This document shows, piece by piece, positions 35,301 to 43,033 of a stretch of 64,000 bases of DNA. Origin of the DNA: Gordionus sp. m RMFG-2023. Taxonomy: Eukaryota; Nematomorpha; Gordioida; Chordodea; Parachordodidae. Location: the NCBI RefSeq assembly GCF_954871325.1, contig NC_088775.1, forward strand, positions 26,079,561 to 26,143,560, read 5' to 3'. Every line of letters starts with the position of its first letter. Position 1 is the first letter of the stretch. The notes under the pieces are model-generated. The model searched no databases and had not been told where the DNA came from. It saw only the letters and a list, made by a program, of their open reading frames with translations. The position numbers and the translations under genes are program-made.

Positions 35301-36018
35301 TACTAATACAAAGACGTGACGTGTAATAGTTATTTAATAATTTTGAAAATTTATGTTTTACTAACTCATTGCTTCGAAATTTGCTGCCATTTTATAATTT
35401 TTTGATCCTATTTTTTAAAAAAAAATAACTCTTGGAACTAACATGCTGATATTTGTTGAAATATCTTTATCTAAGAACAAAGTTTTTATTAAAAAATTTT
35501 TTTTGATACTTAATGAACATGATAACACCCGTCATATCCATATTCCTTGAGATTCCTTTCCAAGATTTATTGAGAGAAAATATTTGCCTTCTATTTAACG
35601 GTAGTCTAGGATCATTGGCAAATTTTTGGTCCTCGTTAAACTTTAAACTCACCATTTTACTAGAATTAGTATAACCTATCCTCCTCAAAAAATATTCCAT
35701 TGGAATTTGAAAATTATTAGGGTAGCCGGCGCCGTTGTTGACATTGTACCCATTATAACTATTGCCATTTCTTGTATTATCATTAATTAGGTTATGGGAT
35801 GCCTGATTGTTTTCGCTATAATTGGACAACCTACCTTGTGGAGATGAAGTGTTCTTAAAACCAGTTATGCACGTTGGAAATATTTTTGAAGTTGATAAAA
35901 CTGGGTAATTAGAGGTAGAAGATTGTTGTAGAGATTTGTTTGTGCCGGTTTCCATACCTCTGCCGTTATTCCTTTTAAAGGGGATCAAGTTTTTAGGGTA
36001 CGACGTACCGCAGCCCAT
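17231..36018 (-). CDS. N-terminally acylated globin (globin X-like), three exons
   Basis: The exons are 35510-36018, 17454-17679 and 17231-17383, giving 295 codons. Residues 1-3 are Met-Gly-Cys, a myristoylation-plus-palmitoylation signal seen in membrane-bound animal globins such as globin X. Residues 4 to about 135 are Asn/Ser-rich with no fold seen. The globin fold starts near 139 with LPLNRRQIFSLNKSWKG (helix A Trp). Phe182 fits CD1, His201 the distal E7 ligand and His233 the proximal F8 ligand; helix G/H reads FLEAVKETLGDRF and ends at 295. The introns fall at B12.2 (phase 2) and G7.0 (phase 0), the ancestral animal globin positions, with GT...AG borders, which makes the model strong although exons 1 and 2 lie 17.8 kb apart. 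Haem and oxygen or nitric oxide chemistry at a membrane is likely by family; the ligand role here is inferred. No stops or shifts were seen. It could be another acylated globin rather than true globin X. Confidence 0.9.
17454..17679 (-). CDS. Globin exon 2 (helices C-G start)
   Basis: The acceptor AG is at 17681-17680 and the donor GTAATG starts at 17453. One base completes the split Lys codon, followed by 75 codons. It holds LFSSNPKLLPLFKN, distal His in ETHAEIVM and proximal His in SIGYYHFG. The codon frame is unbroken. Confidence 0.9.
17834..17960. mobile_element. Small inverted-repeat element (MITE) in globin intron 1
   Basis: GGCCTCGTTTATAG at the left is matched by GGTCTCGTTTATAG on the other strand at the right, followed by similar inner sequence (GGCGG versus GATGGCGC). 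About 127 bases, noncoding. The target duplication is not clear. Confidence 0.5.
18231..18746. mobile_element. hAT-type MITE, family with CAGCGTCTACATGA ends, copy 1
   Basis: It starts CAGCATCTACATGA, runs through GGAACAGTTTGCATCC and ends ...ATGTAGACTCTG. The body matches the copies at 44721-45195 and 55929-56437 (GACCTATT, ATTGCACACAATCA, AGACATTATTTT). No target duplication is left, so this is the oldest-looking of the three. No ORF. Confidence 0.65.
18747..19412. other. Intron 1 of globin, nothing recognised
   Basis: AT-rich with no repeat ends or exons that I can support. Confidence 0.4.
19413..20836 (+). mobile_element. Pogo-like DNA transposon, internally deleted
   Basis: Both ends carry GGGAGACCAGGGCTAGTCGGCGCAA in inverted orientation, with one G more at the right. 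Inside, a second inverted pair (TTAGTCGAATCG near 19785; CGACTAGCCCC and CGACTAACCACGAG near 20625-20655) repeats the CTAGTCGG theme. Around 19840-19960 a plus-strand frame reads KRKIFTKKDYEEAIKLYEND, like the Psq-type helix-turn-helix at the start of pogo transposases, and ends at a possible GT donor. At about 20410-20530, CIICKQDY, DWFQ and (after one frameshift) WFSAKKDCYFICYNC match the C-terminal PHD-like finger of this family. The catalytic core is missing, so it cannot be autonomous. It lies in globin intron 1. Confidence 0.7.
21180..22330 (+). pseudogene. R2-like LINE relic 1: end of RT and restriction-like endonuclease
   Basis: From about 21465 the plus strand reads FLEATPSSNLNLLLTK, then CSLCQTLVNSKGSLHCKRCR (zinc finger) and RRNKCNDTISQALKFAGI. 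Near 22020-22140 it continues FIPIITTRLTSF and ISFKELGYRI. These match, in order, the C-terminal finger and endonuclease of the better copy at 24510-25185. The PD motif segment between them is replaced by two copies of a unit of about 100 bases (GTAATTCAGATGG...CTATGGA). Stops and shifts are present. Confidence 0.7.
22955..24485 (-). pseudogene. Reverse transcriptase of the R2-like LINE
   Basis: An open frame of 397 codons (24148-22955) covers nearly all of the RT: LIVLQKPNNDLRPIAIGS, QLGVGIPGGCEADVH, KIDFNNAYNTLSR (catalytic Asp), IQQGDPLGSLFFCLG and the active-site AWYIDDGILCG. The fingers region upstream (TKGALRLVSTQDS, KLCKKHPSTT, HGLDGIRPIFL) runs to about 24485 and is split off by a stop near 24233. 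A shift near 23000 moves the end to another frame (LLQAASNLSF). The FNNAYN...SR and WYIDDG signature, with the finger and endonuclease found next door, points to a LINE using a restriction-like endonuclease, near the R2 group. The RT core itself looks little decayed. Confidence 0.8.
24490..25185 (+). pseudogene. Zinc finger and restriction-like endonuclease of the R2-like LINE
   Basis: The open plus-strand frame runs HEFLEAIPSANLQLQLTR, then a finger with CGGC, HCRSCKGRIVRHN, then the PD-(D/E)XK-type nuclease: GKRPDG, LVWDYSCIDPLAPSNQ, LLKIAKY. It ends FFLRQRLSIAIHRANYISF. This is the 3' half of the element whose RT lies inverted just to the left. The open frame extends to the natural stop, so this domain looks undamaged, but it is separated from its RT by the inversion. 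Confidence 0.8.
25640..26035 (+). pseudogene. R2-like LINE relic 3: endonuclease fragment
   Basis: GINTLKSKCPDKIKVTS, then AYDYTCMNSFAKSNQ and FLSFVISALGNYG align in order with the PD motif, DYSC..PLAPSNQ and FIPIISTTLTTFGN of copy 2. It is an old, diverged fragment on the plus strand with at least one stop, about 450 bases after copy 2. Confidence 0.6.
26036..28064. other. Globin intron 1, little recognisable
   Basis: 26410-26510 contains short, imperfect units of the kind GTGATAAAGTGTC and GTGTGATAAAGTATC. Otherwise A/T-rich with no exon or element end I can support. Confidence 0.4.
28065..28235. mobile_element. Possible degenerate GC-patch MITE
   Basis: TAGAGATCTGC at the left and AGGCCCGGCCTGC further in resemble the ends of the copies at 12642 and 35160, but boundaries and duplication are unclear. 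Confidence 0.3.
28560..29110. repeat. Left GGGTCG/CGACTC terminal array
   Basis: About fifteen units of 30-40 bases of the type TTTGGGTCGT-TTTTTCGACTC follow one another. Each half-unit is nearly the inverse of the next, so the array is itself locally palindromic. Long open frames here (MGRFLRL...-type peptides) are repeat translation, not genes. Confidence 0.85.
29253..30800. repeat. Left array of 119-bp tandem repeats (about 13 copies)
   Basis: The motif GTGACAATTGTCATAATC starts at 29365, 29484, 29603, 29722, 29841, 29960 and so on, with a constant 119-base step; a degenerate copy precedes it near 29253. Each unit also carries GAGGATGTATCATAGATAGG and AAGGAAATAGCTAAAAATAT. The outer units are the most diverged and the inner ones nearly identical. 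TGACAATTGTCA is a perfect 12-bp palindrome in most units. Confidence 0.92.
31793..31995 (-). pseudogene. hAT transposase C-terminal remnant in the loop
   Basis: Minus-strand reading: RFPYFCMMAKDFLSQQ, TSVESERVFSRGVDTV, NKRNRMASETLKQCLCLNSW. This is the hAT dimerisation segment (TSVxSERVFS, RNRLxxETLxxLLCLxSW) of the BED/Ac-like type. The rest of the transposase is absent. It independently supports the hAT assignment made from the 8-bp duplication. Confidence 0.85.
32085..32155. repeat. Short hairpin in the loop
   Basis: GCATATGGAAT...AAATACTTGTAA and its inverse TTACAAGTATTT...ATTCCATATGG form a stem separated by a few bases, a small palindrome near the middle of the large one. Confidence 0.55.
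33000..34330. repeat. Right array of 119-bp tandem repeats (about 11 copies, inverted)
   Basis: The same unit as the left array on the opposite strand (TGACAATTGTCACCTATCTATGATACATCC). One unit has lost a few bases in the palindrome (near 33480) and one reads TGACAAATGTCA (near 33357). The two arrays differ in copy number, so they have changed independently since the palindrome formed. Confidence 0.9.
34440..34995. repeat. Right GGGTCG/CGACTC terminal array
   Basis: Mirror of 28560-29110 with units such as GAGTCGAAAAATACGACCC. The outermost bases diverge from the left end before the shared 12-base terminus. Confidence 0.85.
35160..35285. mobile_element. GC-patch MITE, 126 bp
   Basis: Left AGAGATTTGCTAGGCCCGGCC and, on the other strand at the right, AGAGATTTGCAAAGCCTAGCCC form imperfect inverted repeats. 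It resembles the 12642-12871 copy in its end (CAGAGA..T.C) and its GGCCCGGCC content. No exact target duplication. Confidence 0.55.
35510..36018 (-). CDS. Globin exon 1 (acylated N-terminus, helices A-B)
   Basis: The exon runs from the ATG at 36018-36016 (MGCGTS) to a donor GTATC at 35509, ending in phase 2 after the helix-B residues TGVIMFI. Open frame beyond the donor is intron read-through and does not look like globin. Confidence 0.88.
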
Positions 36019-38539
36019 AACAAAAATGATATTAAAAAATAGCTAATATAGGAATATATAAAATTTTTAATGAATTCCGTTTCTTCTGAATTAGATAATA
36101 ATTATCCTCCTTTTTTTGGCCTATATAATAATTTTTGTTTGTAAAAGTTTGATTATAAATAAATATCATTAATATTACTTATACAAAAATAAGAGATTTT
36201 AAAAACATTCACCATTTTTATCTTCTATGAAAATGACCAAAAACTTAATTATCTTTATTAAACTTTGTTTTTAATAAATAATTAATTTTTAATAACGAAA
36301 GAATCAATTTATTATAAAAAAATATCCAATATTTTAATAGATTTTTTTACAATAAGTATATATTTAATAAGCACATATTTTAATTTTATTTTGTAAAAAA
36401 AATTATAATTACACTTAGACTAACACATAAGTTCGTATTATCCTATAATTGATACCCGTTTAAAACTATAAATAAATACAAAAATTGTGACAAACATTAA
36501 AAAAATAATTTTGACATGTTTTAATGGATTGAGTCCCAACTTTTATATTTATTTATCTTTCTCATTTTTAAATATATATATTTTATTTCAAAATTGTCAT
36601 TAAAAAAAATATACAAACTGTTTTTACGATTTTAAATATAAGTAGTAACTTTTCTAGGAGTAAGTAAAAATGTAATGATTCTAATTCACCATAGAAAAAA
36701 AAAAGAAAGGGGTATATCAAATAACAATTAAATTAAGGTATACGCGGATCCCGTCAAATTTTTTTGAGAGATTTGGTTCGGGTAAAACTAACTTCAGATC
36801 AAACCAGTGGACTGCGCTTCAAGCTCAGATCTCTTATAGTTCATTCAAGGTTGTAACGAGTCGACTCTAAAATCGCTCAAATTAGTAGAATCATCATTGT
36901 CACATGTGGGGGGGGGGGGCAAAGTCAATTTTTGACCTACAAGTCAAATCGAGTCCTAGATTTAGTCGATCTAATTTAGTTGTTTAAAAATAAATGAATT
37001 CATTAATTTCTCAAAACCATCTTATGATATACGGGTATTCTTATATATATACCTTTTTTAATAACGTTATTAGGTATCAACTCATTTTCTGCGAATGATA
37101 ATGATTGATGAGCAACTATTATTGAATTGAAACACCTAAAAAATTGTTGGTTAATATATTTGATTATAAAATATTAAATTAAATAAACTTCTAAAAGGAG
37201 TTCATACAAGTAATATAAAATAATAAGAAGTTAAAAAAAAGGATTTATTATCTGCCTAGTTTGTTTATCTTTTAAGATTTATTATGAACTCTTTTGGAAT
37301 AAAACTTTTTAAAAAAACCAATAAATTTAGTCTTCGTTATTACTTTTATTTTCTTTTTCATCTCACTAATATTTAGCATTCTGAAATATTTCCCTTCTTT
37401 TTTTTATCTTTTATCTCCTCTAATATTTGCTGTTCTGGGAAATTTTCCCAATCCCTAAAAAAATGTTTATACGTCTAGGGACTCGATAGATAAACGATTC
37501 ATTATTCTATTCTAGATTTTCAAATCAAAATAATCAAAATTCTTTATTGTAGGAGCTCCTTTATCTCTTTTATGACATGATAATGTAAGAAAATTCTACA
37601 CTCCCTTATCTAAGATTTTCAAAGGGAACACCCAGGCAAAACTAATGATATTTTGCATTTCTATCTCAGAATTTTAAAATAAAAACAATCGTTTTCTCAA
37701 TTGTTTTTTTGATCAAATAATAATGATTTTTACATATTTTAGAAAAATATTTTTCCTTCTTAGTTCATATATAATTGTGTTTTGTTTTTGTATCCACGTT
37801 CATTTTCGATAATATAATAATAGCTCAACTCTAGTAATGTTCATCGGAAGAAAAATTTTTCATTGACTGAAATAAATTAAAAATTTTAATTACTGAAAAG
37901 ATAAGGTGTAGGGTTAAAGAGATATAGAATAAGGTAGGCCAACTTTCTCTTTTAATTTTAACTTAACTAATAATGATTTAAATTTCTGAAAAAATATGAA
38001 ATATATTGATAATTGCAACAGCCATCTTTATGTTAAATTTTCCATAACACAATGTGCATTGGAAGAAATTACTTCAATATTTAGGATTAAAAATATTCAC
38101 CGATAGATAAGATAAAAATAAAAATTTAACCCTTGTTAATGATGGGTAGACAAATATAAGAGTGGAATGTATCATAAATTTTATTATAGAAATCTCAAGT
38201 CTCATTTTCAATAAATTAATTGAAACAGGGACCAATAAGCTTACGGGGAATATATATCTAGTGAATTTATTAACGTAATAGGATAAATAGGAAACACAAA
38301 ATTATATCATAATAAAGGATAAATCAATTAATGAAAAAAGGCTGAACATTTGTGGGAAATAAATATCAAATGCATTGGGTCAGCAACTCATGGACTTTTT
38401 GCTTTTTAAGGATCTAGAAAATAAACCATTGCCAATCTAATTAGTAGCAAAATCCAAAGTTTTAAGAAATTGTGAAATTCAACATTCTTTTACACATTTA
38501 AGAAAAAAGAACTATTTAAAAATAAAAATAGGATTGTTT
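36019..38539. other. Region upstream of globin; no gene recognised
   Basis: This would hold the globin promoter, but no TATA box or initiator can be singled out in such A/T-rich sequence. 36740-37060 is more mixed, with GGTTCGGGT, GAGTCGACTC and a G run at 36908, and may be an old MITE. Confidence 0.4.
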
Positions 38540-38950
38540 CATTATGCCTAGCCCAACTAGCTGGACAGTATAGTTTTGATAATTAATAGTCTGTTAAAAA
38601 TAAAAATATTTTGAGGTAATACTCCATATTTTTATAAAGCTAAGAGACTTAATCTTCTTGATAATAAAGTTTTTTAAATGATCTTGCAACAATTTTATAA
38701 AGTCATTTCGACACAAATAGAGGTAGTGGAAGCAGTCAAATCAAATTTATCTAGCGTTCCTTAATAATTTATTTTTATCAGGGATATCTCTTACAAAACG
38801 AAGTAGAGATCGAACAATATATAAAAAACCGGAAAGAATTTTGCCGGGATATTATTACTTTGCTCATATTCTGGATGCCTAGATTTAGATATGCGAGACA
38901 AATGGCAAATTGCTCGACTTTAGAGATCTGGAATAGCTTTTTTCTTCAAA
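38540..38950 (+). pseudogene. Possible hAT transposase fragment
   Basis: Near 38790-38940 the plus strand reads NEVEIEQYIKNRKEF and then FWMPRFRYARQMANCS, which recalls the hAT pattern of an acidic tyrosine segment followed by FWxxxxxxYPxLAxLA. Frame breaks are frequent. Weak. Confidence 0.3.
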
Positions 38951-39079
38951 CGAAGATAACAAATTTAGTTAAATGATATCATATTTGTTTAAATAATATA
39001 TTAATAGTCTATATATTTTTAATATAAAATTTTTAAAAAATCAATGTTGACCTGTAAAATAATTTTTTTTAGGGAAATT

Positions 39080-40400
39080 TCCCGTTTTCCCCTATTTTCA
39101 CGTTTTCCCCCAAATTCATAGTTTCCCGGGAAATTTACAACTTTATTCACAAGTATAAATTACATTTAACATTTTCTATATCCATCCTTATTTTTATTAT
39201 ATCATGAAAAATTAAATATAAAATAAATAATTATAATTTTTATAATTTATTATTGAATTTTGAAATTGAAATTTATATTTTCAATTTGTATTAAAACCTA
39301 AATCATATGATGTAAATTATTTAAAAAGTAATCGCAAATGAATATCTAAATCAATGTAAGTGAGTCAGACATGATATTAATGACATGGAAGGTACCCTGG
39401 AAGAAAATGTTCTTGATAACATTAATACAAATTTTTCCATTTCCAAAATTTGAAAATATTTTCAAATTAATGTAAAAACAAAAGGTGGAAATTTATTTGT
39501 TCAAACTGTAAAAAAATATATTCTCTGTTGCTATAACCTCAAAAAACACCTAAAGGTAATTGTCATTTTTAAATTCTAATAGTATCTTTATTTTGTAAGA
39601 ATGTTCATTGCCAACAGTTTTAAAGAGATAGAGAAACATCTTAATATAATAAATATTGCACATGCCAATATTTCTCAGAAACTGGCTGATAAAGTTATTG
39701 TCGATTTTATAATCGATACGGTTCAACCAATGTCATTTGTTGATAATCCATCATATACCATGATGATTAAAACTCTATCCTCTAGTACAACAATTTTTTT
39801 GTGGCCAGACACTACTGCTTGAGATAGCAGACAAAGAGGTCCTAGTTAGAGCCATAAAAACGACTTCCATTGATAATTTTTTTGAAATAAAGGATACTAA
39901 TAAAATAGAAAATACCCTAGACAAGTTTTTTAAATCTAAAAATACAATGAGTATTTTTGATAATTTTTTTTATATTATAAATATGTATATAAAATTAAAT
40001 ACTGCCTTGCCTTCAAGTGCTAGTGTTGAGATATTATATTTAAATAGGGGAAACCTATATTTTCTGATCGTCGCTCTAGACTTGGAAATGATAGTATAAA
40101 AATTTATTATTCAACAAAATAAATAAAAAATGAATATTACCATAAATAGATATTTTTATTACATAAATTACAGTCTTTTTACATAATTTTTTTTATAATC
40201 AACTGATTATATTTAAATATTAATAAATGTTAATTTTTATATATTATATACTATGCAATTACATTATAAGCAAAAAATAAAACAAATTTATTTCTAAATT
40301 TTTTTCCATAAAAAGTAACCAAAGCTACTTTTAAAAAATAGTAGCTAATAGAGCGCTACTTTTTTTGATGGGTACCTATAGCGGTAGCGCGCTACTAGTA
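39080..40400 (+). pseudogene. hAT (BED-type) transposon relic, deleted
   Basis: 39440-39555 reads as a decayed BED finger (GGNLFVQTVKK, YNLKKHLK). 39601-39822 continues KLADKVIVDFIIDTVQPMSF, the conserved hAT block (a pattern like MIxxDxxPxSxVE). Near 40015-40110, PSSASVE and then RRSRLGND form the C-terminal dimerisation motif. The catalytic middle is missing. Near 40310-40400, GTAGC-type repeats and AGTAGGGTTAACAAC look like the right end. The left end is uncertain. Confidence 0.6.
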
Positions 40401-40979
40401 GGGTTAACAACTCTTCTTTTAAATATTTATTATATTATAATAATAAGAGAGACAGAGGATAACTACCCAACCATGACCACATCCTTCTCTTATCAACTTG
40501 AATATTTTGTAAGAAATATTGATCAAATATGTATAGTTTTATCAAGCATCCATCACACCTATGTTTTTTTATTCGATTAGTATTTTTAAAATAATAATTT
40601 TTTAATTCTGCTGAACCAAAATCACATTCTATATCTTTTTTTGTCTGGAGAAGAATTTTTAAACTTTAAGCTATTTCCATAAATCAATCGGAATTCAAAT
40701 GCTTTATTTATCACTATATAAAGTACCATATAATAATAAATAGAAATGTAAAGTGCAATGGATCCAATATAATTTTAGGTTTTTAATATTCATAATTAAT
40801 AAACATGATTCTTACAAGCCAGGACATAAAAATAAGAGTTTAAGTTTAGTTTGAGATATGTCTTAGAATATTTTATATCTCTATAGTTTATATTAATTGT
40901 TTTTTTTTCTGGTTAAAATCGTTATTTTTAAATTCAATATTTTAGTTCATATAATTTTTAATATATTTTTTTAATATAT

Positions 40980-41535
40980 TTTTATATATGTTAGCGAGAG
41001 TCGAGGTCGTTTCAAAATCTGGGTTTTTCGATCTTGACCCAGTTCAAATAAAAGAAACGACCTTGACCCTAAATATGGGTGGTTTTTTCGGCTCCGACTC
41101 AAAGTTTAGGTCGTTTTCTGCGACTTCAACCCAAATTTGTGGATTTTTTTACGACTTTAACCCAAAATTGTGGTCGTTATATTTGACCCGACTGAAAATA
41201 TGGGTCGTTTTTTAAATTCAACCAAAATTTAGGATCGCTTATTGACCCGGCTCATTTGACCCGAGTTCAATCATGGTATAAAAATAGTTCTCATAGTTTA
41301 GAAATTGAATATATTTTTTATTTTGAATAGGCTTAAAATTTAAATAAAATTAAAATATAGTTTTTGGAAAATCCATGAATCAAAAGCATTGAAAGTGTCA
41401 ATTGTCATTTTTATTTTTAAACTTTTTTTGAAGCAATAGGAAAAATATATATTGTATACATGTTAAATTAAAATTTAAATAAAGATGTACCATAGAAAAG
41501 TGACAATTGTCATAATCATTTTTTTAAAACTTTTA
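40980..41535. mobile_element. Lone arm of the 6.5-kb fold-back family
   Basis: 40988-41270 is a diverged GGGTCG/CGACTC array. 41395-41515 then carries one or two units like the 119-bp repeat (GTGACAATTGTCATAATC, AATATATATTGTA, GATGTACCATAGAAAAG). The order is the same as in an arm of the element at 28540-35017. No second arm follows, so this is an older, half-sized copy or a precursor. Confidence 0.7.
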
Positions 41536-41545
41536 AAAATTTGTG

Positions 41546-41888
41546 TTTTTTCCTGCAATGTGTTATTTTTTCAACTTTAAATCATTTTTTGAGCACGTTT
41601 TTTAAATTTAAAAATCTGACTTTGCTGGAAATGTATTCTAACATGCTTAAAATACCTAGCCAATTTTGCCATTAACCTTTGAGTCATTTAAAATTTATAT
41701 AAAAAATGGAGGAAAAATGAAAATAAATTATAATAAGCTCAAAAATTCATGGCAAAATTATCCGGAATTCATAAAGTAGGTATTTCAAACATTATGCAAT
41801 TTCCGGCAAAATCAGATATTTTAATTTTTCAAAACGCGTTCAATAAATGATATAACGTTGAAAAAATAACACATTGCAGGAAAAAATA
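41546..41888. mobile_element. 343-bp imperfect palindrome (fold-back MITE)
   Basis: TTTTTCCTGCAATGTGTTA at the left is matched by its inverse (TAACACATTGCAGGAAAAA) at the right, and the pairing goes on inward with mismatches (AACGCGTTC versus GAGCACGTT). No ORF. It directly follows the lone arm of the fold-back family and may have formed its inner part. Confidence 0.6.
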
Positions 41889-43033
41889 CTTTGCCGCTAA
41901 CATATAAATATAAATTTTCTTTAATTATTTATTTGAATGAATTAAGGTCTTAATAAAATTTGGATGATTTTTATGATATCAACATGAGTTAAAATATATT
42001 TTAATTAATATTTTTTTTAACATACATATTTATTACTATTTTTTAATTTACAATATTAATATCTCCGACTTCTTTTTTACAATTTTTATTCCTGATCATT
42101 TTATATATTATTATGTAAAATAGGATATGACTTTGAATCAAAATGATTAACATTTTTTTAAAATTATATAGGTTTCCAATTGATAATAATAAATAAGTGG
42201 ATCAATGCAGTTAATAGAGGATTTTTCAAACAGCATATGCCAGATCAGGAATAGGATCTTTTAGTAATTTTTAAATATTAATTAAATTCGTAGTTCCTAG
42301 ATATAAAATCATTTTATTTCATCATTTTGAGAGAAAAGAAAGCTTAGATTTAAAAATAAATATCATTAATAAATAATTAAAAATATAATAGTTTTAGGTC
42401 AATAATTTCTTTCCATTATATAAAACACAATTTCCTTTTTTAATAAACTTTTATGTTTTCATGAATTATAACGGGGTTATTTTTAATTTTTCTTTCATTT
42501 TGTAATTTATCAATCCTTTCAAAAAAATTAGAAAACTTTTACATTAATTTTATATTTATATCATTTTATATTATAAAATATATATATTTATAAAGTGAGT
42601 TTTAAGATTAACCCATTAATGGTCAACTTACCATATCTGAAACAGTTGTTATTTTTGATTTTTCACATATAAATTTTTTGAATTGAAATAATTTCACATA
42701 TGATTCTTATAGCTCGAAGATTATACTATAAGATAAAAAACATTTTTTAAAAATATTTATTTTTAAGGCGCTAGATGCTATTGAAGTTCGACAATTTTGG
42801 ACTATTAAAATGCCATATGTTCTAGGCGCCCTCGTTGAAAAAGTACTTATTTTTTATTAATGCAATTGACATTCTTATAGATGTCTGAACCTATTCTAAA
42901 TAATTTTAGCTCATCATTCTATTTATTCTCTGATTTATAATCATATGTTTTTTACTGTACCATTTATGCAACGTTGACCACATAGGAGTTCAAAAAAAGT
43001 AATTTTTCCAAAAAAAATTATATAAAAAAAATT
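41889..43033. other. AT-rich, nothing recognised
   Basis: No exon or element end found. Near 42770-42840 sequence of higher complexity (AAGGCGCTAGATGC, TTCTAGGCGCCCTCG) might be a short inverted-repeat element but could not be delimited. Confidence 0.35.

Noticed and set aside
35467-35509. Continuation of globin exon 1 past 35510 in the same frame
   Set aside because: The donor GTATC at 35509 and the phase-2 junction to exon 2 restore the globin fold; the extra codons do not fit.
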